From Desulfuromonadaceae bacterium (lineage in GTDB: Bacteria; Desulfobacterota; Desulfuromonadia; Geobacterales; Pseudopelobacteraceae), in contig JAQTXD010000013.1 of assembly GCA_028688955.1 (NCBI GenBank), positions 1 through 64,000 on the forward strand: 64,000 nt of DNA, written 5' to 3'. The notes beneath the pieces are model-generated. The model had not been told where the DNA came from, ran no database searches, and worked only from the letters and a program-made list of their open reading frames with translations. Made by a program: the position numbers and the translations under genes. Shown here one piece after another: positions 1 to 9,916 of the stretch. How positions within the stretch are numbered: position 1 is the first letter of the stretch; every line of letters starts with the position of its first letter.

Positions 1-2
1 AT

Positions 3-239
3 CCGGACGACGCCGCCCGTCTCGGAGTGCGTAATCATGAGCAGGTGCAGATCTCCAGCCGGCGTGGACAGCTGCGAACAGAGGTGCGACTGACCGACAT
101 GGTTGTCCCCGGTGTTATCTTCATGCCCTTTCACTTTGCCGAAGGAGCGGCCAACGCCCTCACCAACAGTGTTCTTGACCCCGAGTCCCATATTCCGGAA
201 TTCAAAGTCTGCGCGGTTCGGATGGAGAAACTGCAATGA
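3..239 (+). CDS. C-terminal end of a formate-dehydrogenase-type molybdopterin oxidoreductase (partial)
   Basis: The gene enters from the left edge, so only the last 78 residues are visible. They carry the end of a molybdopterin-dinucleotide-binding domain: ISSRRGQ, then GVIFMPFHFAEGAANALTN, then an IPEFKVCAVRMEK tail. This is the usual ending of FdhA/NarB-type catalytic subunits, in which the PFHF..GAAN.LT stretch contacts the Mo-bis-MGD cofactor. The stop codon overlaps the start of the following Fe-S gene (ATGA), so the two are translationally coupled and probably form one enzyme. Substrate (formate or another) cannot be settled because the Fe-S and active-site Cys/Sec regions lie outside the window. 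Confidence 0.8.
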   Translation, partial: PDDAARLGVRNHEQVQISSRRGQLRTEVRLTDMVVPGVIFMPFHFAEGAANALTNSVLDPESHIPEFKVCAVRMEKLQ

Positions 240-1219
240 GGATTCTAAATCCCGAACGGCTCGATGCTTTTTTTGCGACTATTGCAACAACATGGGATCT
301 CCGTCTCCCGATTTTGCTCCCCGACGCCAGCCGCGCCATCGGTTCTTTTGGTGACGGTCCGCCCGCCCTGCATGGCGGTGCCGTATTGGCAAAACCGACC
401 GCCGCGTTCTTCCCGCACCAGGGAACCATCTTCACCGCCGCTGACGGCGTTCTACTGGAGCCGCCATCTCCACCCCGGCCGCTCTTTGTCCTCGGCTTTA
501 CCCCCCGCGACCTGGACTGTCTCTGCTTTATCGACCGTTTTTTTGCCGACGGCTGGCGGGACGACATCTATTTCAGAACCCGCCAAACGGCGATCATTGC
601 CGGTCTTTCGGGTTTCTGTGGGGCGGGTGGTTCCCTGATCCCTCCAGCCGGAGGTAATTGCGATCTGGAATTATTCTGGGACCACAGCGCGTGGCTCGTT
701 ATTCACTACAGTGATGCGGGACGTGACATCGCTGCAGAGCTGCCTGACTCAGCCACTGCGGCAGCGGAGGAGCTGTTCCGCCAGCTATCATCATCACCGC
801 CGCCGGAAGAGGGAGAAGCAGTGCTCCGCAGAGCATCAGAACTTCTACGAGCCAACCGTGTACCTGATGCATTTTGGGCCGAAATCGGCGACCGCTGCAT
901 TGCCTGCACCGGCTGCAACCTCGCCTGCCCCACCTGCACCTGTTTCGGCGTACAGGACTGGCGCTCCGCCACCCGCGTCGAGCGGAGCCGCATGTGGGAC
1001 TCCTGCCAGCTTGATGGCTTCATGCGCGAGGCCGGCGGGCACAACCCGCTGGGAAGTGAAGCGGAGCGCACCCGGCGCCGCATCTACCACAAACTTGCGG
1101 CGGACCCGGAAAAATGGGGTGAGATCAGTTGTTTCCTCTGCGGTCGCTGTGATGCGGCATGTCCTACGGGGATCGGCATTGTCGCGGTCGCACGTGAGTT
1201 GGTGGCGCGGTTCGGCTGA
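236..1219 (+). CDS. 4Fe-4S dicluster electron-transfer subunit
   Basis: A 327-residue protein. Its C-terminal part holds two 4Fe-4S motifs. The first is CxxCxxCxxxCP at Cys221, 224, 227 and 231, followed by two extra cysteines (234, 236). The second is CxxCxxCxxxCP at Cys299, 302, 305 and 309. The N-terminal 200 residues have no recognised motif. The layout resembles the beta-type Fe-S subunits of anaerobic sulfite reductase (AsrA) and cytoplasmic sulfhydrogenases, which pass electrons between a catalytic subunit and a flavoprotein or ferredoxin. The ATGA overlap with the upstream molybdoenzyme suggests it serves that enzyme. The exact partner and direction of electron flow are inference. Confidence 0.75.
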   Translation: MRILNPERLDAFFATIATTWDLRLPILLPDASRAIGSFGDGPPALHGGAVLAKPTAAFFPHQGTIFTAADGVLLEPPSPPRPLFVLGFTPRDLDCLCFIDRFFADGWRDDIYFRTRQTAIIAGLSGFCGAGGSLIPPAGGNCDLELFWDHSAWLVIHYSDAGRDIAAELPDSATAAAEELFRQLSSSPPPEEGEAVLRRASELLRANRVPDAFWAEIGDRCIACTGCNLACPTCTCFGVQDWRSATRVERSRMWDSCQLDGFMREAGGHNPLGSEAERTRRRIYHKLAADPEKWGEISCFLCGRCDAACPTGIGIVAVARELVARFG

Positions 1220-1276
1220 AATTCACGAGGTCAGGCTTCAGTAGAGAAATAAATTTCACCAGGAAAACAGAGATAT

Positions 1277-4138
1277 ATGGCACACGATACAATCATCATA
1301 AAAGGCGCCTGCGAGCACAATCTCAAGTGCATTGACGTTGAAATTCCCCGCGACCGACTTGTTGTAATTACCGGCCTTTCCGGCTCCGGGAAATCTACGC
1401 TGGCATTCGATACCATCTATGCCGAGGGGCAGCGGCGCTACGTCGAATCGCTCTCCTCCTACGCCCGCCAGTTTCTGGAGCAGATGGAAAAGCCGGATGT
1501 AGAGTCGATAGAAGGACTGTCCCCCGCCATCTCCATCGAGCAGAAAACCACCAGCAAAAATCCGAGATCCACGGTCGGCACCGTCACCGAGATTTACGAT
1601 TATCTGCGTCTGCTGTTCGCACGGGTCGGGCGCCCGCACTGCACCTCCTGCGGCAAGGAGATAACCTCCCAGACCGTGTCCCAGATGGTGGACCAGATCA
1701 TGCTTCTACCGTCAGGAACAAAATTGACGCTGCTCGCCCCGATGATTCGCGGACGCAAGGGAGAGTACAAAAAGGAGCTTAACCAGCTGCGCAAGGAGGG
1801 ATTTACCCGTGTCGTGGTTGATGGAACAGTGAGAGAACTGGCCGATGACATCGAGATGGACAAAAAGAAAAAACACGACATCGATATCGTGGTGGACCGG
1901 ATCGTCGTCAAGGAGGGTGTCCAGCGCCGTCTGGCCGATTCACTGGAGACCTCCCTGCATCATGCCGAAGGTGTCGTAAAAGTTGAAGTTGTTCCCGTAC
2001 GGCAGGATGAACCGGCAGGAGGTACATCGAAAAAGAATCCCGATCCGTCGGTCATGCTTTTCTCGGAGAAACTGGCCTGCGTCGACTGCGGGATCTCCTA
2101 TCAGGAGGTCACTCCCCGGCTTTTTTCATTCAATAATCCGCACGGTGCCTGCCCGGAATGTACCGGTCTCGGCACCCGCATGTACTTTGACGCCGATCTT
2201 GTCATCCCCAATCCCGGGCTTTCCCTCCGGGAGGGGGCCATTGCGCCGTGGGAGAAGCGCTTATCAGGCTGGTTTCACCTCATCCTCGATGCGCTTGCCA
2301 AAGCATACTCGTTTGACATCCGCACCCCGTTCAAGGAGCTGTCCGAACATATCCGGGACGTGATCCTGAACGGTTCCGGCGGGGAGAAGATCGAGTTCTG
2401 GTGGGAGGAGGATGGTGAGCGCCGCCACACCTATCAGAAGGAATTTGAGGGGGTACTGAACAATCTTCAGCGGCGCTGGCGTGAAACCGAATCGGACAGC
2501 GCCCGTGAGGATCTGGAGAAGTATATGAATATCATGCCCTGCCCGACATGCCAGGGAGCCCGTCTCCGCCCTGAGGCGCTGCATGTCTTTGTCGGGGGAC
2601 TCACCATTCGTGACGTCACGGCGTTTTCTATCCGCGACTGTCTCCACTTCTTCGAAGCGCTGACGCTGACGGACAAGGAGCAGGAAATTGCCCGACGCAT
2701 CCTCAAGGAAGTCCGCGAGCGGCTTTCGTTTCTCGTTAACGTCGGGCTCGACTACCTGTCGCTCGACCGCACGTCCGGCACCCTCTCGGGAGGTGAAGGG
2801 CAGCGCATCCGTCTTGCGACCCAGATTGGCTCCAGTCTGGTCGGCGTGCTCTACATTCTCGATGAGCCGTCCATCGGTCTGCACCAACGGGACAATGGCC
2901 GCCTGCTCGGCACCCTCAAACGGCTGCGGGACATCGGCAACACGGTGCTGGTGGTGGAACATGACGAGGAAACGATTCTGGAGGCCGATCATCTGATCGA
3001 CATGGGGCCGGGAGCCGGGGTGCATGGCGGCGAGGTCGTGGCCCAGGGAACTCCCGCTGAAGTCATGGCGAATCCTGCCTCGCTGACCGGGCGTTATATT
3101 TCGGGAGAAATGTCCATTGCCGTGCCGAAGAAGCGGCGGTCAATTGATAAATTCCTGAAAATTGTCGGTGCTACCGAGAACAACCTCAAAGATATAAGCG
3201 TCGACATCCCTCTGGGGGTCATGACCTGCGTAACCGGTGTGTCAGGTTCCGGGAAGTCGACACTCGTCATTGACACCCTGCACAAGGTACTGGGACAGCA
3301 CCTCTACCGCAGCCGCGAAAAAGCCGGAGCAGTGAGAGAGGTACAGGGACTTGAACATCTCGACAAGGTCATTAATATCGACCAGTCACCGATCGGGCGC
3401 ACCCCCCGCTCCAATCCGGCCACCTACACAGCCGTCTTCAGCGATATTCGCGACCTGTTTTCCAATCTCCCCGAGTCCAAGCTGCGCGGCTACAAACCGG
3501 GCCGCTACTCGTTCAACGTCAAGGGAGGGCGCTGTGAAGCCTGTTCCGGCGACGGTATCATCAAGATTGAAATGCACTTTCTGCCGGACGTGTATGTCGA
3601 ATGTGAAGTGTGTAAAGGGGCGCGTTATAATCGTGAAACGCTGGAAGTCCATTTCAAGGGGAAATCAATTGCCGACATTCTCGACATGACCGTGTCCCAG
3701 GCACTGGAGTTCATGGGTGCCATTCCGCGCATCAAGAACAAGCTGACGACACTGGACGAGGTTGGACTCGGGTATATCACGCTGGGCCAGGCGGCAACGA
3801 CCCTTTCCGGCGGTGAAGCACAGCGGGTCAAACTGGCCAAGGAGCTTTCCAAACGCGCCACGGGCCGGACCATTTACATACTGGACGAGCCGACGACCGG
3901 CCTCCATTTTCACGACATCGCCAAACTGCTTGAAGTTATCCAGCGGCTGGTCGACTCCGGCAATACAATCGTCATAATCGAGCATAATCTGGATGTAATC
4001 AAGACCGCCGACTGGGTCATCGACCTGGGCCCGGAGGGGGGCGACCGGGGAGGCGAGATCGTTGCGGTCGGCACGCCGGAGCAGATTGCCAAGGTGACCC
4101 GTTCGTATACCGGGCAGTATCTGAGGAAACTGCTGTGA
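1277..4138 (+). CDS. uvrA: Excinuclease ABC subunit A (UvrA)
   Basis: Damage-recognition ATPase of nucleotide-excision repair, working as a dimer with UvrB. At 953 residues it has the normal length. Both ABC modules are intact: Walker [10 protein letters not shown] at residues 33-41 and GVSGSGKST from about 654, with signatures [12 protein letters not shown] and [12 protein letters not shown]. CxxC zinc modules are visible ([21 protein letters not shown]...[10 protein letters not shown]). It opens 57 bases after the Fe-S subunit gene and its stop overlaps the GTG start of the DUF3820 gene. No SOS box was identified upstream. Confidence 0.98.
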   Translation: MAHDTIIIKGACEHNLKCIDVEIPRDRLVVITGLSGSGKSTLAFDTIYAEGQRRYVESLSSYARQFLEQMEKPDVESIEGLSPAISIEQKTTSKNPRSTVGTVTEIYDYLRLLFARVGRPHCTSCGKEITSQTVSQMVDQIMLLPSGTKLTLLAPMIRGRKGEYKKELNQLRKEGFTRVVVDGTVRELADDIEMDKKKKHDIDIVVDRIVVKEGVQRRLADSLETSLHHAEGVVKVEVVPVRQDEPAGGTSKKNPDPSVMLFSEKLACVDCGISYQEVTPRLFSFNNPHGACPECTGLGTRMYFDADLVIPNPGLSLREGAIAPWEKRLSGWFHLILDALAKAYSFDIRTPFKELSEHIRDVILNGSGGEKIEFWWEEDGERRHTYQKEFEGVLNNLQRRWRETESDSAREDLEKYMNIMPCPTCQGARLRPEALHVFVGGLTIRDVTAFSIRDCLHFFEALTLTDKEQEIARRILKEVRERLSFLVNVGLDYLSLDRTSGTLSGGEGQRIRLATQIGSSLVGVLYILDEPSIGLHQRDNGRLLGTLKRLRDIGNTVLVVEHDEETILEADHLIDMGPGAGVHGGEVVAQGTPAEVMANPASLTGRYISGEMSIAVPKKRRSIDKFLKIVGATENNLKDISVDIPLGVMTCVTGVSGSGKSTLVIDTLHKVLGQHLYRSREKAGAVREVQGLEHLDKVINIDQSPIGRTPRSNPATYTAVFSDIRDLFSNLPESKLRGYKPGRYSFNVKGGRCEACSGDGIIKIEMHFLPDVYVECEVCKGARYNRETLEVHFKGKSIADILDMTVSQALEFMGAIPRIKNKLTTLDEVGLGYITLGQAATTLSGGEAQRVKLAKELSKRATGRTIYILDEPTTGLHFHDIAKLLEVIQRLVDSGNTIVIIEHNLDVIKTADWVIDLGPEGGDRGGEIVAVGTPEQIAKVTRSYTGQYLRKLL

Positions 4139-4422
4139 CCGGTTCGAAACATAGCGAATATAATCCCGCTGGTGATGCAGGTGACGAGGGCGCACCATTC
4201 GATCACGGGAAACTGGTGGAATTGGCAGAAACCCGCATGCCCTACGGTAAATACAAGGGGACACGCCTGGTAGACCTGCCGGAACCGTATGTAGTCTGGT
4301 TTGCCGGAAAGGGTTTCCCATCGGGTAGACTCGGAGAATTGCTGCAGACCGTCTATGAGATAAAGGTCAACGGTCTGGAATATCTGTTTGACAACCTCAG
4401 GAAATACGCTAGCTTCAAATAA
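4135..4422 (+). CDS. DUF3820 family small protein
   Basis: A 95-residue protein that starts at a GTG overlapping the uvrA stop (GTGA), so it is probably translated by coupling to uvrA. The core [22 protein letters not shown] is typical of DUF3820 (also called putative quorum-sensing-regulated virulence factor), a short basic/aromatic domain of unknown biochemical role. The first 30 residues are acidic and low in complexity. The link to uvrA is positional only; no DNA-repair function is demonstrated. Confidence 0.8.
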   Translation: MTGSKHSEYNPAGDAGDEGAPFDHGKLVELAETRMPYGKYKGTRLVDLPEPYVVWFAGKGFPSGRLGELLQTVYEIKVNGLEYLFDNLRKYASFK

Positions 4423-4463
4423 GCGATCTCATAACGCAGAGACTTTTTAACAGGGAGTTACGC

Positions 4464-5243
4464 ATGGCACTCGTACTTACACGTCTTCACGACGATATCG
4501 GCACAATCATCATGAACAACCCGGAGCGCCGCAACGTATTGAGCAACAAAATGGTGGACGAGATACTGCATGCACTGGAAGTACTGGAGAAAGGAAAGGC
4601 GCGTGTTATTGTTCTCAGGGCGTACGAAGGCGCAAAGGTCTGGTCATCGGGGCATGACGTGAATGAGCTCCCGGTCGCAGGTCGCGACCCTCTGGCATTC
4701 AGTGACCCGCTGGTAACCGTCCTTCGCTCCATTCAGGCATCACCGCTGCCGGTAATTGCCATGATCGAAGGAGGTGTCTGGGGCGGAGCATGCGACCTTG
4801 TTCTGTCATGCGACATATTAATCGGATGTCCGACCGCGTCCATAACAATGACCCCTGCCAAGATAGGGGTACCGTACAATGCGTCAGGGATTCTTCACTT
4901 CATGGGAATCATGGGAGTAAATATCGCCAAGGAGATGTTTTTTTCTGCCCAGTCCCTCACTGCCGAACGGGCAGAAAAGCTGGGCATTCTAAACCACATG
5001 GTCCCGGCGGATGAGTTGGAGAAATTCACCTATGATCTGGCGGGAAACATCGCAAAAAACAGTCCACTCAGCATACGGGTCATTAAAGAGCAGATACGTC
5101 TGCTTGCCAATGCCCACCCGCTCAGCCCCCACACGTTTGAGCGCGTCCAGGGACTGCGCAGAGTCGTCTATGACAGTGCCGACTACGCTGAAGGGATAAA
5201 CGCGTTTGTCGGCAAACGACCTCCCGTATTTCAGGGGGAATAA
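4464..5243 (+). CDS. scpB: Methylmalonyl-CoA decarboxylase (ScpB-like crotonase)
   Basis: A 259-residue crotonase-fold enzyme. Along its length it follows E. coli ScpB/YgfG: S(S)GHDxxELP, GRDPL, the oxyanion-hole stretch MIEGGVWGGACDLVLSCD, SMTP-like ITMTPAKIGVPYN, and a C-terminal R(R)VVYDSADYAEGINAF. ScpB decarboxylates (R)-methylmalonyl-CoA to propionyl-CoA. Its usual partners (mutase scpA, CoA transferase scpC) are not adjacent here, so it appears as an orphan. A GGGAG site precedes ATG by a suitable gap. A less specific enoyl-CoA hydratase annotation is possible but the match favours ScpB. Confidence 0.85.
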   Translation: MALVLTRLHDDIGTIIMNNPERRNVLSNKMVDEILHALEVLEKGKARVIVLRAYEGAKVWSSGHDVNELPVAGRDPLAFSDPLVTVLRSIQASPLPVIAMIEGGVWGGACDLVLSCDILIGCPTASITMTPAKIGVPYNASGILHFMGIMGVNIAKEMFFSAQSLTAERAEKLGILNHMVPADELEKFTYDLAGNIAKNSPLSIRVIKEQIRLLANAHPLSPHTFERVQGLRRVVYDSADYAEGINAFVGKRPPVFQGE

Positions 5244-5250
5244 GACCCGG

Positions 5251-5280
5251 AAAGCGCAACGGGAGTCGGGTGCGCTATTT
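5251..5280. terminator. Weak convergent hairpin between scpB and nfo
   Basis: AGCGCA (5253-5258) pairs with TGCGCT (5271-5276) and is followed by ATTTT on the plus strand. It lies in the short gap between convergent genes and overlaps the nfo stop. The stem is short and the loop long, so it is a weak terminator candidate only. Confidence 0.35.
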
Positions 5281-6126
5281 TACCAACTCACGCAGCAGCG
5301 TCAGATTAACGCCATCCATCTCGTCGTTATCGCCCTTGGGGGTTTCCAGTATTTTCGGTATCGTGGCAAAGCGGGGGTCATTGAGGATGAAGCGGAACGG
5401 GGCCAGGCCCAGCGTCCCCTGGCCGATATGCTCATGCCGGTCTACCCGTGACCCGAGCCCTTTTTTCGAGTCATTGAAGTGAAAACAGAGCAGGCGTCCG
5501 AGGCCTATCAAGCGGTCGAACTGCGCCATGGTGTCACGATACCCCTCATCGCTTGCGGTATCATAACCGGCTGCAAAGGTATGACAGGTATCAAAGCAGA
5601 CTCCGAACTTTTCCGGGAACCGTGAACCGCTGATAATTGCGCCCAACTCTTCAAACGTCCTCCCCAGATTGCTCCCCTGCCCTGCCGTCGTTTCAATCAG
5701 CACTTTTCCTTCAAACTGCGGCACCTCGCTGAACAGAATATCAAAAGCCTCGATAACCCGCGCCAGCCCGACCTGTGGCGGATCGGACAGGTGCGAACCG
5801 GGGTGCATGACAACTTTCTCAATACCAAGCCGGGCACACGTTTCCAGCTCATCACGAAAGGCCGCCAGGCTTTTGTCGCGGGTTTCACCCGGCGGAGCGG
5901 CAAGATTGATCAGGTAAATATCGTGCGAGATCACCTCACGCAGACCGGATGCGGCAAACTTTGATTTAAAGAGGGACGCATCTGCGTCGCTGACCTGCTT
6001 TCCCTTCCATTGATTGGAGTTGCGGGTAAAAATCTGCAGCACGCCGCACCCGGCGGCAACGGCACGGTCAATGGCCAGATGCAGCCCCCCCGAAATAGAC
6101 ATATGGGCGCCAAGGTAGTCGTTCAT
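5275..6126 (-). CDS. nfo: Deoxyribonuclease IV (endonuclease IV, AP endonuclease)
   Basis: A 283-residue TIM-barrel, tri-zinc AP endonuclease of base-excision repair, which cleaves 5' of abasic sites. Family landmarks are GAHMSISGG at the N-terminus, IFTRNSNQWKGK, VMHPGSH, IETTAGQGSNLG, VCFDTCHTFAAGYD, HFNDSKKGLGSRVDRHEHIGQG and a C-terminal ILETPKG. The metal-binding His, Glu and Asp residues within these are present. Its ATG overlaps the moeA stop (ATGA), making a moeA-nfo transcription unit. Confidence 0.97.
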   Translation of the reverse strand: MNDYLGAHMSISGGLHLAIDRAVAAGCGVLQIFTRNSNQWKGKQVSDADASLFKSKFAASGLREVISHDIYLINLAAPPGETRDKSLAAFRDELETCARLGIEKVVMHPGSHLSDPPQVGLARVIEAFDILFSEVPQFEGKVLIETTAGQGSNLGRTFEELGAIISGSRFPEKFGVCFDTCHTFAAGYDTASDEGYRDTMAQFDRLIGLGRLLCFHFNDSKKGLGSRVDRHEHIGQGTLGLAPFRFILNDPRFATIPKILETPKGDNDEMDGVNLTLLRELVK

Positions 6127-7343
6127 TGTGACTCCAGTTCAATATAATTACCGTAAAAATGGACCTGCACTTCATCGCCTACGGCAACGTCAGTGCGTTC
6201 CGCGGGAAGCACGGCAAGGGCCTGTGCATCGACCATCGTTCTGAGAATGGCAGTCTGCTGGTTACCCGCGGATGTGGCATACCAGCGTCCCCCCTCCTTC
6301 TCCAGTCGCACCCGCACGATCTGTACCTTGCCCGGTTTTTTCTTCTGGGCATCCCGCATCACCGCGTTAAAATACGGCCGCAGCACGTGATGCAGTCCCT
6401 GCATCCTGAACAGGGCCGGACGGACGAATTCCTCGAAGGTTATCATGGTGGAAACCGGGTTGCCCGGAAGAGAAAACACAGGAGTCGTGCCATACAGTGC
6501 AAATGCGGTCGGACCGCCAGGCTTTATGCCGACCTTCCAGAACAGCTGTTGCGCCCCCAGCTCTTTGAGAACATCCCGCACGAGATCACAATCACCTGCT
6601 GATACCCCGGCTGACGTGATCAAGGCATCGGCCTTCAACCCTTCGGCAAGCTTCTCCAGATGACTTTCGCGCGTGTCCCGGGCGATACCGATAACACGGG
6701 GGATGCCACCGACATCCTGAACAGCCGCGGCGATTGAGAGGGCATTACTGTTGATAATTTCTCCCGCCTCCGGGGTACGTCCCAACTCGACAAGTTCGTC
6801 ACCGGTAGAAAGAATAGCCACCACCGGTCGGCGAAACACCGGTACCAAAGCCATGCCGAACCCGGCCAGCATGTTAACCTCCGGTGGGCGAATGCGTGTT
6901 CCCCGGCGAATAAAAACGGTTCCGCAGGTCACATCCTCTGCGCGGAAACGGATGTGCTGCCCCTTCTTTACCGGTTCCAGCAGCGCGACTTCCCGCAGAC
7001 CGTTGTCTGTTTCTTCAACCGGCACAACGGCATCGCACCCGGAAGGAGTCGGCGCTCCGGTCATTATACGTATTGCGCAGCCTGGTTCGACCGTAATCCC
7101 GTCCGCTTTTGCACCGGCAGGCAGAAAACCGGTTACTCGCAAACTGCAGGGTGTGTTTGTACAATCCTCTGATCGCACGGCATAGCCGTCCATGGCGGAA
7201 TTGTCCCATAACGGCATGTCCCAGGGCGCGACAACATCCTCGGACAGAACCCGGCCCGCTGCATCGAGGAGCTGGACCCGTTCCGTCCCGGCAGGCCGTA
7301 CACTCTCCAGGATAATCCTGCGCGCCTCATCAAATGAAACCAT
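6123..7343 (-). CDS. moeA: Molybdopterin molybdenumtransferase MoeA
   Basis: A 406-residue MoeA/Glp protein that inserts molybdate into adenylated molybdopterin. Visible family motifs are VAPWDMPLWDNSAMDGYAV, the MoaB-like central ILSTGDELVE, SAGVSAGDCD, FSLPGNPVSTM, and the C-terminal domain IV (SAGNQQTAILRTM). I chose the ATG at 7343 because GAGGGGAGG lies six bases upstream. An in-frame ATG at 7376 (11 residues longer) has no such site. It is coupled to nfo downstream. It also fits the molybdoenzyme at the left edge, though the two are not in one operon. Confidence 0.95.
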   Translation of the reverse strand: MVSFDEARRIILESVRPAGTERVQLLDAAGRVLSEDVVAPWDMPLWDNSAMDGYAVRSEDCTNTPCSLRVTGFLPAGAKADGITVEPGCAIRIMTGAPTPSGCDAVVPVEETDNGLREVALLEPVKKGQHIRFRAEDVTCGTVFIRRGTRIRPPEVNMLAGFGMALVPVFRRPVVAILSTGDELVELGRTPEAGEIINSNALSIAAAVQDVGGIPRVIGIARDTRESHLEKLAEGLKADALITSAGVSAGDCDLVRDVLKELGAQQLFWKVGIKPGGPTAFALYGTTPVFSLPGNPVSTMITFEEFVRPALFRMQGLHHVLRPYFNAVMRDAQKKKPGKVQIVRVRLEKEGGRWYATSAGNQQTAILRTMVDAQALAVLPAERTDVAVGDEVQVHFYGNYIELESQ

Positions 7344-7738
7344 ATGTTTCCTCCCCTCAATGTGTGGAGATACCATAACGGGAAGCGTTCAAAAATACAA
7401 TACGATTGCCATGACCTCACAATATTGAATCAACAGGGCAGTCCCTGTAACGGCAGAGACGGAGAGATCACTTTTCTCCGCGCGTGCACTGACGGTTCGG
7501 CAGACACATCGCTTTTTGTTATTAAAACAATCAAAATTCCTGCCGAATCTCGACAAAAGCAACGGTAAGGTATCATTTTATCAGCGGAAACATTCACATA
7601 TTTACTTGATTGACGATACTCCCCCATGTTAATGATAATTGTCGCTGACTACGTGCATACCGTATATAAATAAACTGCTCGTCCGCCAATTAATGAGATT
7701 GATGTGCGCAACACCAGGGCACATCATGCGAGGGTCAT
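7344..7738. other. 395-bp intergenic region between divergent moeA and the HDOD kinase gene
   Basis: No convincing gene is present. The half near the kinase is AT-rich and holds the promoter candidate listed separately. The moeA half carries only its ribosome-binding site. A minus-strand reading frame of 65 codons (7430-7627) lacks a ribosome-binding site and recognisable domains, so I do not call it. Confidence 0.5.
7610..7639 (+). promoter_or_regulatory. Candidate sigma-70 promoter for the HDOD kinase operon
   Basis: TTGACG (7610-7615), an 18-base spacer and GATAAT (7634-7639). It would give a leader of about 90 bases before the GTG start at 7739. It was found by eye only, and similar hexamer pairs occur by chance in AT-rich DNA. 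Confidence 0.4.
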
Positions 7739-9916
7739 GTGCTGCAAATTCCGGTAGTGGTACTCAAGTCAATCGAATCGTTGCAATTGCAGGCTAGACC
7801 GCAGATATTACTGCAGTTTATGCAACTTGCCGATGAAGATCACACGACAATGTACGAGCTTGCTGCGCTTGTGGGACAGGATCCGGCACTGAGTGCCCGG
7901 ATTCTCACCGTCGCGAATTCTCCCGCGCTCTACCGAGGAGCCCCCTCAAAAAATCTCACCCAGTGCCTGGTCAACATCGGCACTCGCCTCGTACGAACCC
8001 TGGCATCCTGCCTGGTCGTACAAAGTTTTTTTTCTCCTGCGGTGAATAACCGGAAATACGATCTTTCAGGTTTTTGGAGCCATTCGTTACTGGTTGCCGA
8101 AGTTGCACGCGAATGTGCATCCACCATGGGCTATCCTGACCCCGAAGAGGCCTATCTTTCCGGACTTCTCCACGACGTCGGCCAGTTGCTTTTTCTGGGA
8201 GGGATGGAAGAGAGTTACGGCAGGGTTCTGGAATCATGCCGTAGTGAAGAAGATTTACTGAATGCCGAGGACATCCTGCTTGGAACGAACCATACCGCAA
8301 TCGGTGCCTGGCTGGCTGACAAATGGAAACTTTCTTCCTTTATGGCGGATTCAATCCTGTTTCACCATAAAACTGCCCGTGAAATATCATCTGCTGATAC
8401 GCTCAGCCAAATCGTCTGGTCTTCCCATGTACTCTGCGATCAGAGAGAAAGTATTGACCCGTCGCTTGAAACAGCGCCCCCTGACTTCACTGCAGTCACA
8501 ACTTTTGTGGGGCTCGATGTGCCAAGCGCTGTTGCTATCCACGAGGAATGTTCCAAACGAACGGCACTTCTTGAAGAGGCGCTTGGCATCACAACGGTAA
8601 CAACGACAAAACCATTTCCGCATTTAACGACCCATGTACCGAGTACTCAACAATCAAAAAAGAATGATTATGATCCGAATGATTCTCTTCTGAAGGATTC
8701 CGTACGCGAAATGGCACTCATGCAGCCGTTACAGCATGGTTTAGCATCGATGTCCTGCGAAGCGGAAATACTCTCGGGCATACGTGAATCAGCGTTCATA
8801 CTTTTCGGTCCCGGCCAGCTTGCTTTTTTTCTGGTCCAACCGGAGACGAATGCGCTCAGCGGTGCCCGGGTTACCGGGCAGCCTGAAATTCTGCAGAGGC
8901 TTGAAATTCCGCTTGTCGCCTCACTGACTCTCGCTGCAGATGCCGCCCTGACCAATCAACCGCGTTCCACATTTGATGCAGAAATGGTCGCCCCCCTTTC
9001 GCTGGTTGATACCCAGATTGCCCGGGCACTCGGCAGTGAAGGCGTCCTGTATCTGCCGCTGACAACTCATGCAAAAAACATCGGCGTCATTGCCTTCGGA
9101 ATGAGTTCGGCTCACCATCTTCGACTTCGCGTTCATCTCCCCTGGATGATGAGCTTTTCACGAGTTGCCACAAATACGATCGAACTGTGGCGGGATATTC
9201 AGGAGCGTGGTCAGTCCGCCGAAGCAGCCCTGACAAAACGCTTTGATCAACAGGTACGCAAAGTTTTCCATGAGGCGGGCAACCCCCTCGGTATCATCAA
9301 CAACTATCTCAGCATCATCAGGAACAAACTGCCGGATACTAACAACTTGCATCAAGAGCTGGATATCCTCAAGGAAGAGATTGATCGCGTTACCGGTATT
9401 ATGCGACAGATGACCCGCCTGCCGGATATCCCGGTTTCCACAGCAAGCCTGGACATCAACAACCTGATTGACAGTATGCTGGTACTGTATGGAAAATCGC
9501 TTTTTTCGAGCCGCGGCATTACCGTTACAAAAACGTTGGATTCTCACCTCACCCCGGTTCAGTTCAATAGGGACGACCTCAAGCAAATTCTTGTAAACCT
9601 GTGGAACAATGCATCAGATGCGATGCAGTCCGGAGGTTGCTTCACCATTTCCACCCATGGTTACGTCAATCAGGGAGGACAGCCGTACATCGAAATCAGG
9701 ATGGAGGATACCGGGCATGGCGTTCCGCCTGATGTCATGCAACGCCTCTTTAAGCCGCTCGAACCGAACAGACGGATTGGACATTCCGGAATCGGACTTT
9801 CCATTGTAGCCGGTTTGGTTGAACAGATGGGCGGGCACATCAGCTGCAGAAGCACAGTAGGGAAGGGAACCTGTTTTTCAGTCTTACTGCCACAATCGAC
9901 GGTGAAGGAACAATGA
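7739..9916 (+). CDS. HDOD-domain sensor histidine kinase
   Basis: A 725-residue cytoplasmic protein with no membrane segments. Residues about 1-230 form an HDOD domain (PALSARILTVANSPALYR...SHSLLVAEVA...AYLSGLLHDVGQLL). About 320-480 is GAF-like. The C-terminal third is a kinase: H-box VFHEAGNPLGIINNYL with His511, N-box LVNLWNNASDAMQSGG, DTGHGVP, and G-box HSGIGLSIVAGLVEQMGG. The start is GTG with GAGGG four bases upstream. Its stop overlaps the next gene (ATGA), whose N-terminal receiver is the obvious phosphorylation partner. The input signal is unknown. HDOD-kinase fusions are common in Geobacter relatives. Confidence 0.88.
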   Translation: MLQIPVVVLKSIESLQLQARPQILLQFMQLADEDHTTMYELAALVGQDPALSARILTVANSPALYRGAPSKNLTQCLVNIGTRLVRTLASCLVVQSFFSPAVNNRKYDLSGFWSHSLLVAEVARECASTMGYPDPEEAYLSGLLHDVGQLLFLGGMEESYGRVLESCRSEEDLLNAEDILLGTNHTAIGAWLADKWKLSSFMADSILFHHKTAREISSADTLSQIVWSSHVLCDQRESIDPSLETAPPDFTAVTTFVGLDVPSAVAIHEECSKRTALLEEALGITTVTTTKPFPHLTTHVPSTQQSKKNDYDPNDSLLKDSVREMALMQPLQHGLASMSCEAEILSGIRESAFILFGPGQLAFFLVQPETNALSGARVTGQPEILQRLEIPLVASLTLAADAALTNQPRSTFDAEMVAPLSLVDTQIARALGSEGVLYLPLTTHAKNIGVIAFGMSSAHHLRLRVHLPWMMSFSRVATNTIELWRDIQERGQSAEAALTKRFDQQVRKVFHEAGNPLGIINNYLSIIRNKLPDTNNLHQELDILKEEIDRVTGIMRQMTRLPDIPVSTASLDINNLIDSMLVLYGKSLFSSRGITVTKTLDSHLTPVQFNRDDLKQILVNLWNNASDAMQSGGCFTISTHGYVNQGGQPYIEIRMEDTGHGVPPDVMQRLFKPLEPNRRIGHSGIGLSIVAGLVEQMGGHISCRSTVGKGTCFSVLLPQSTVKEQ

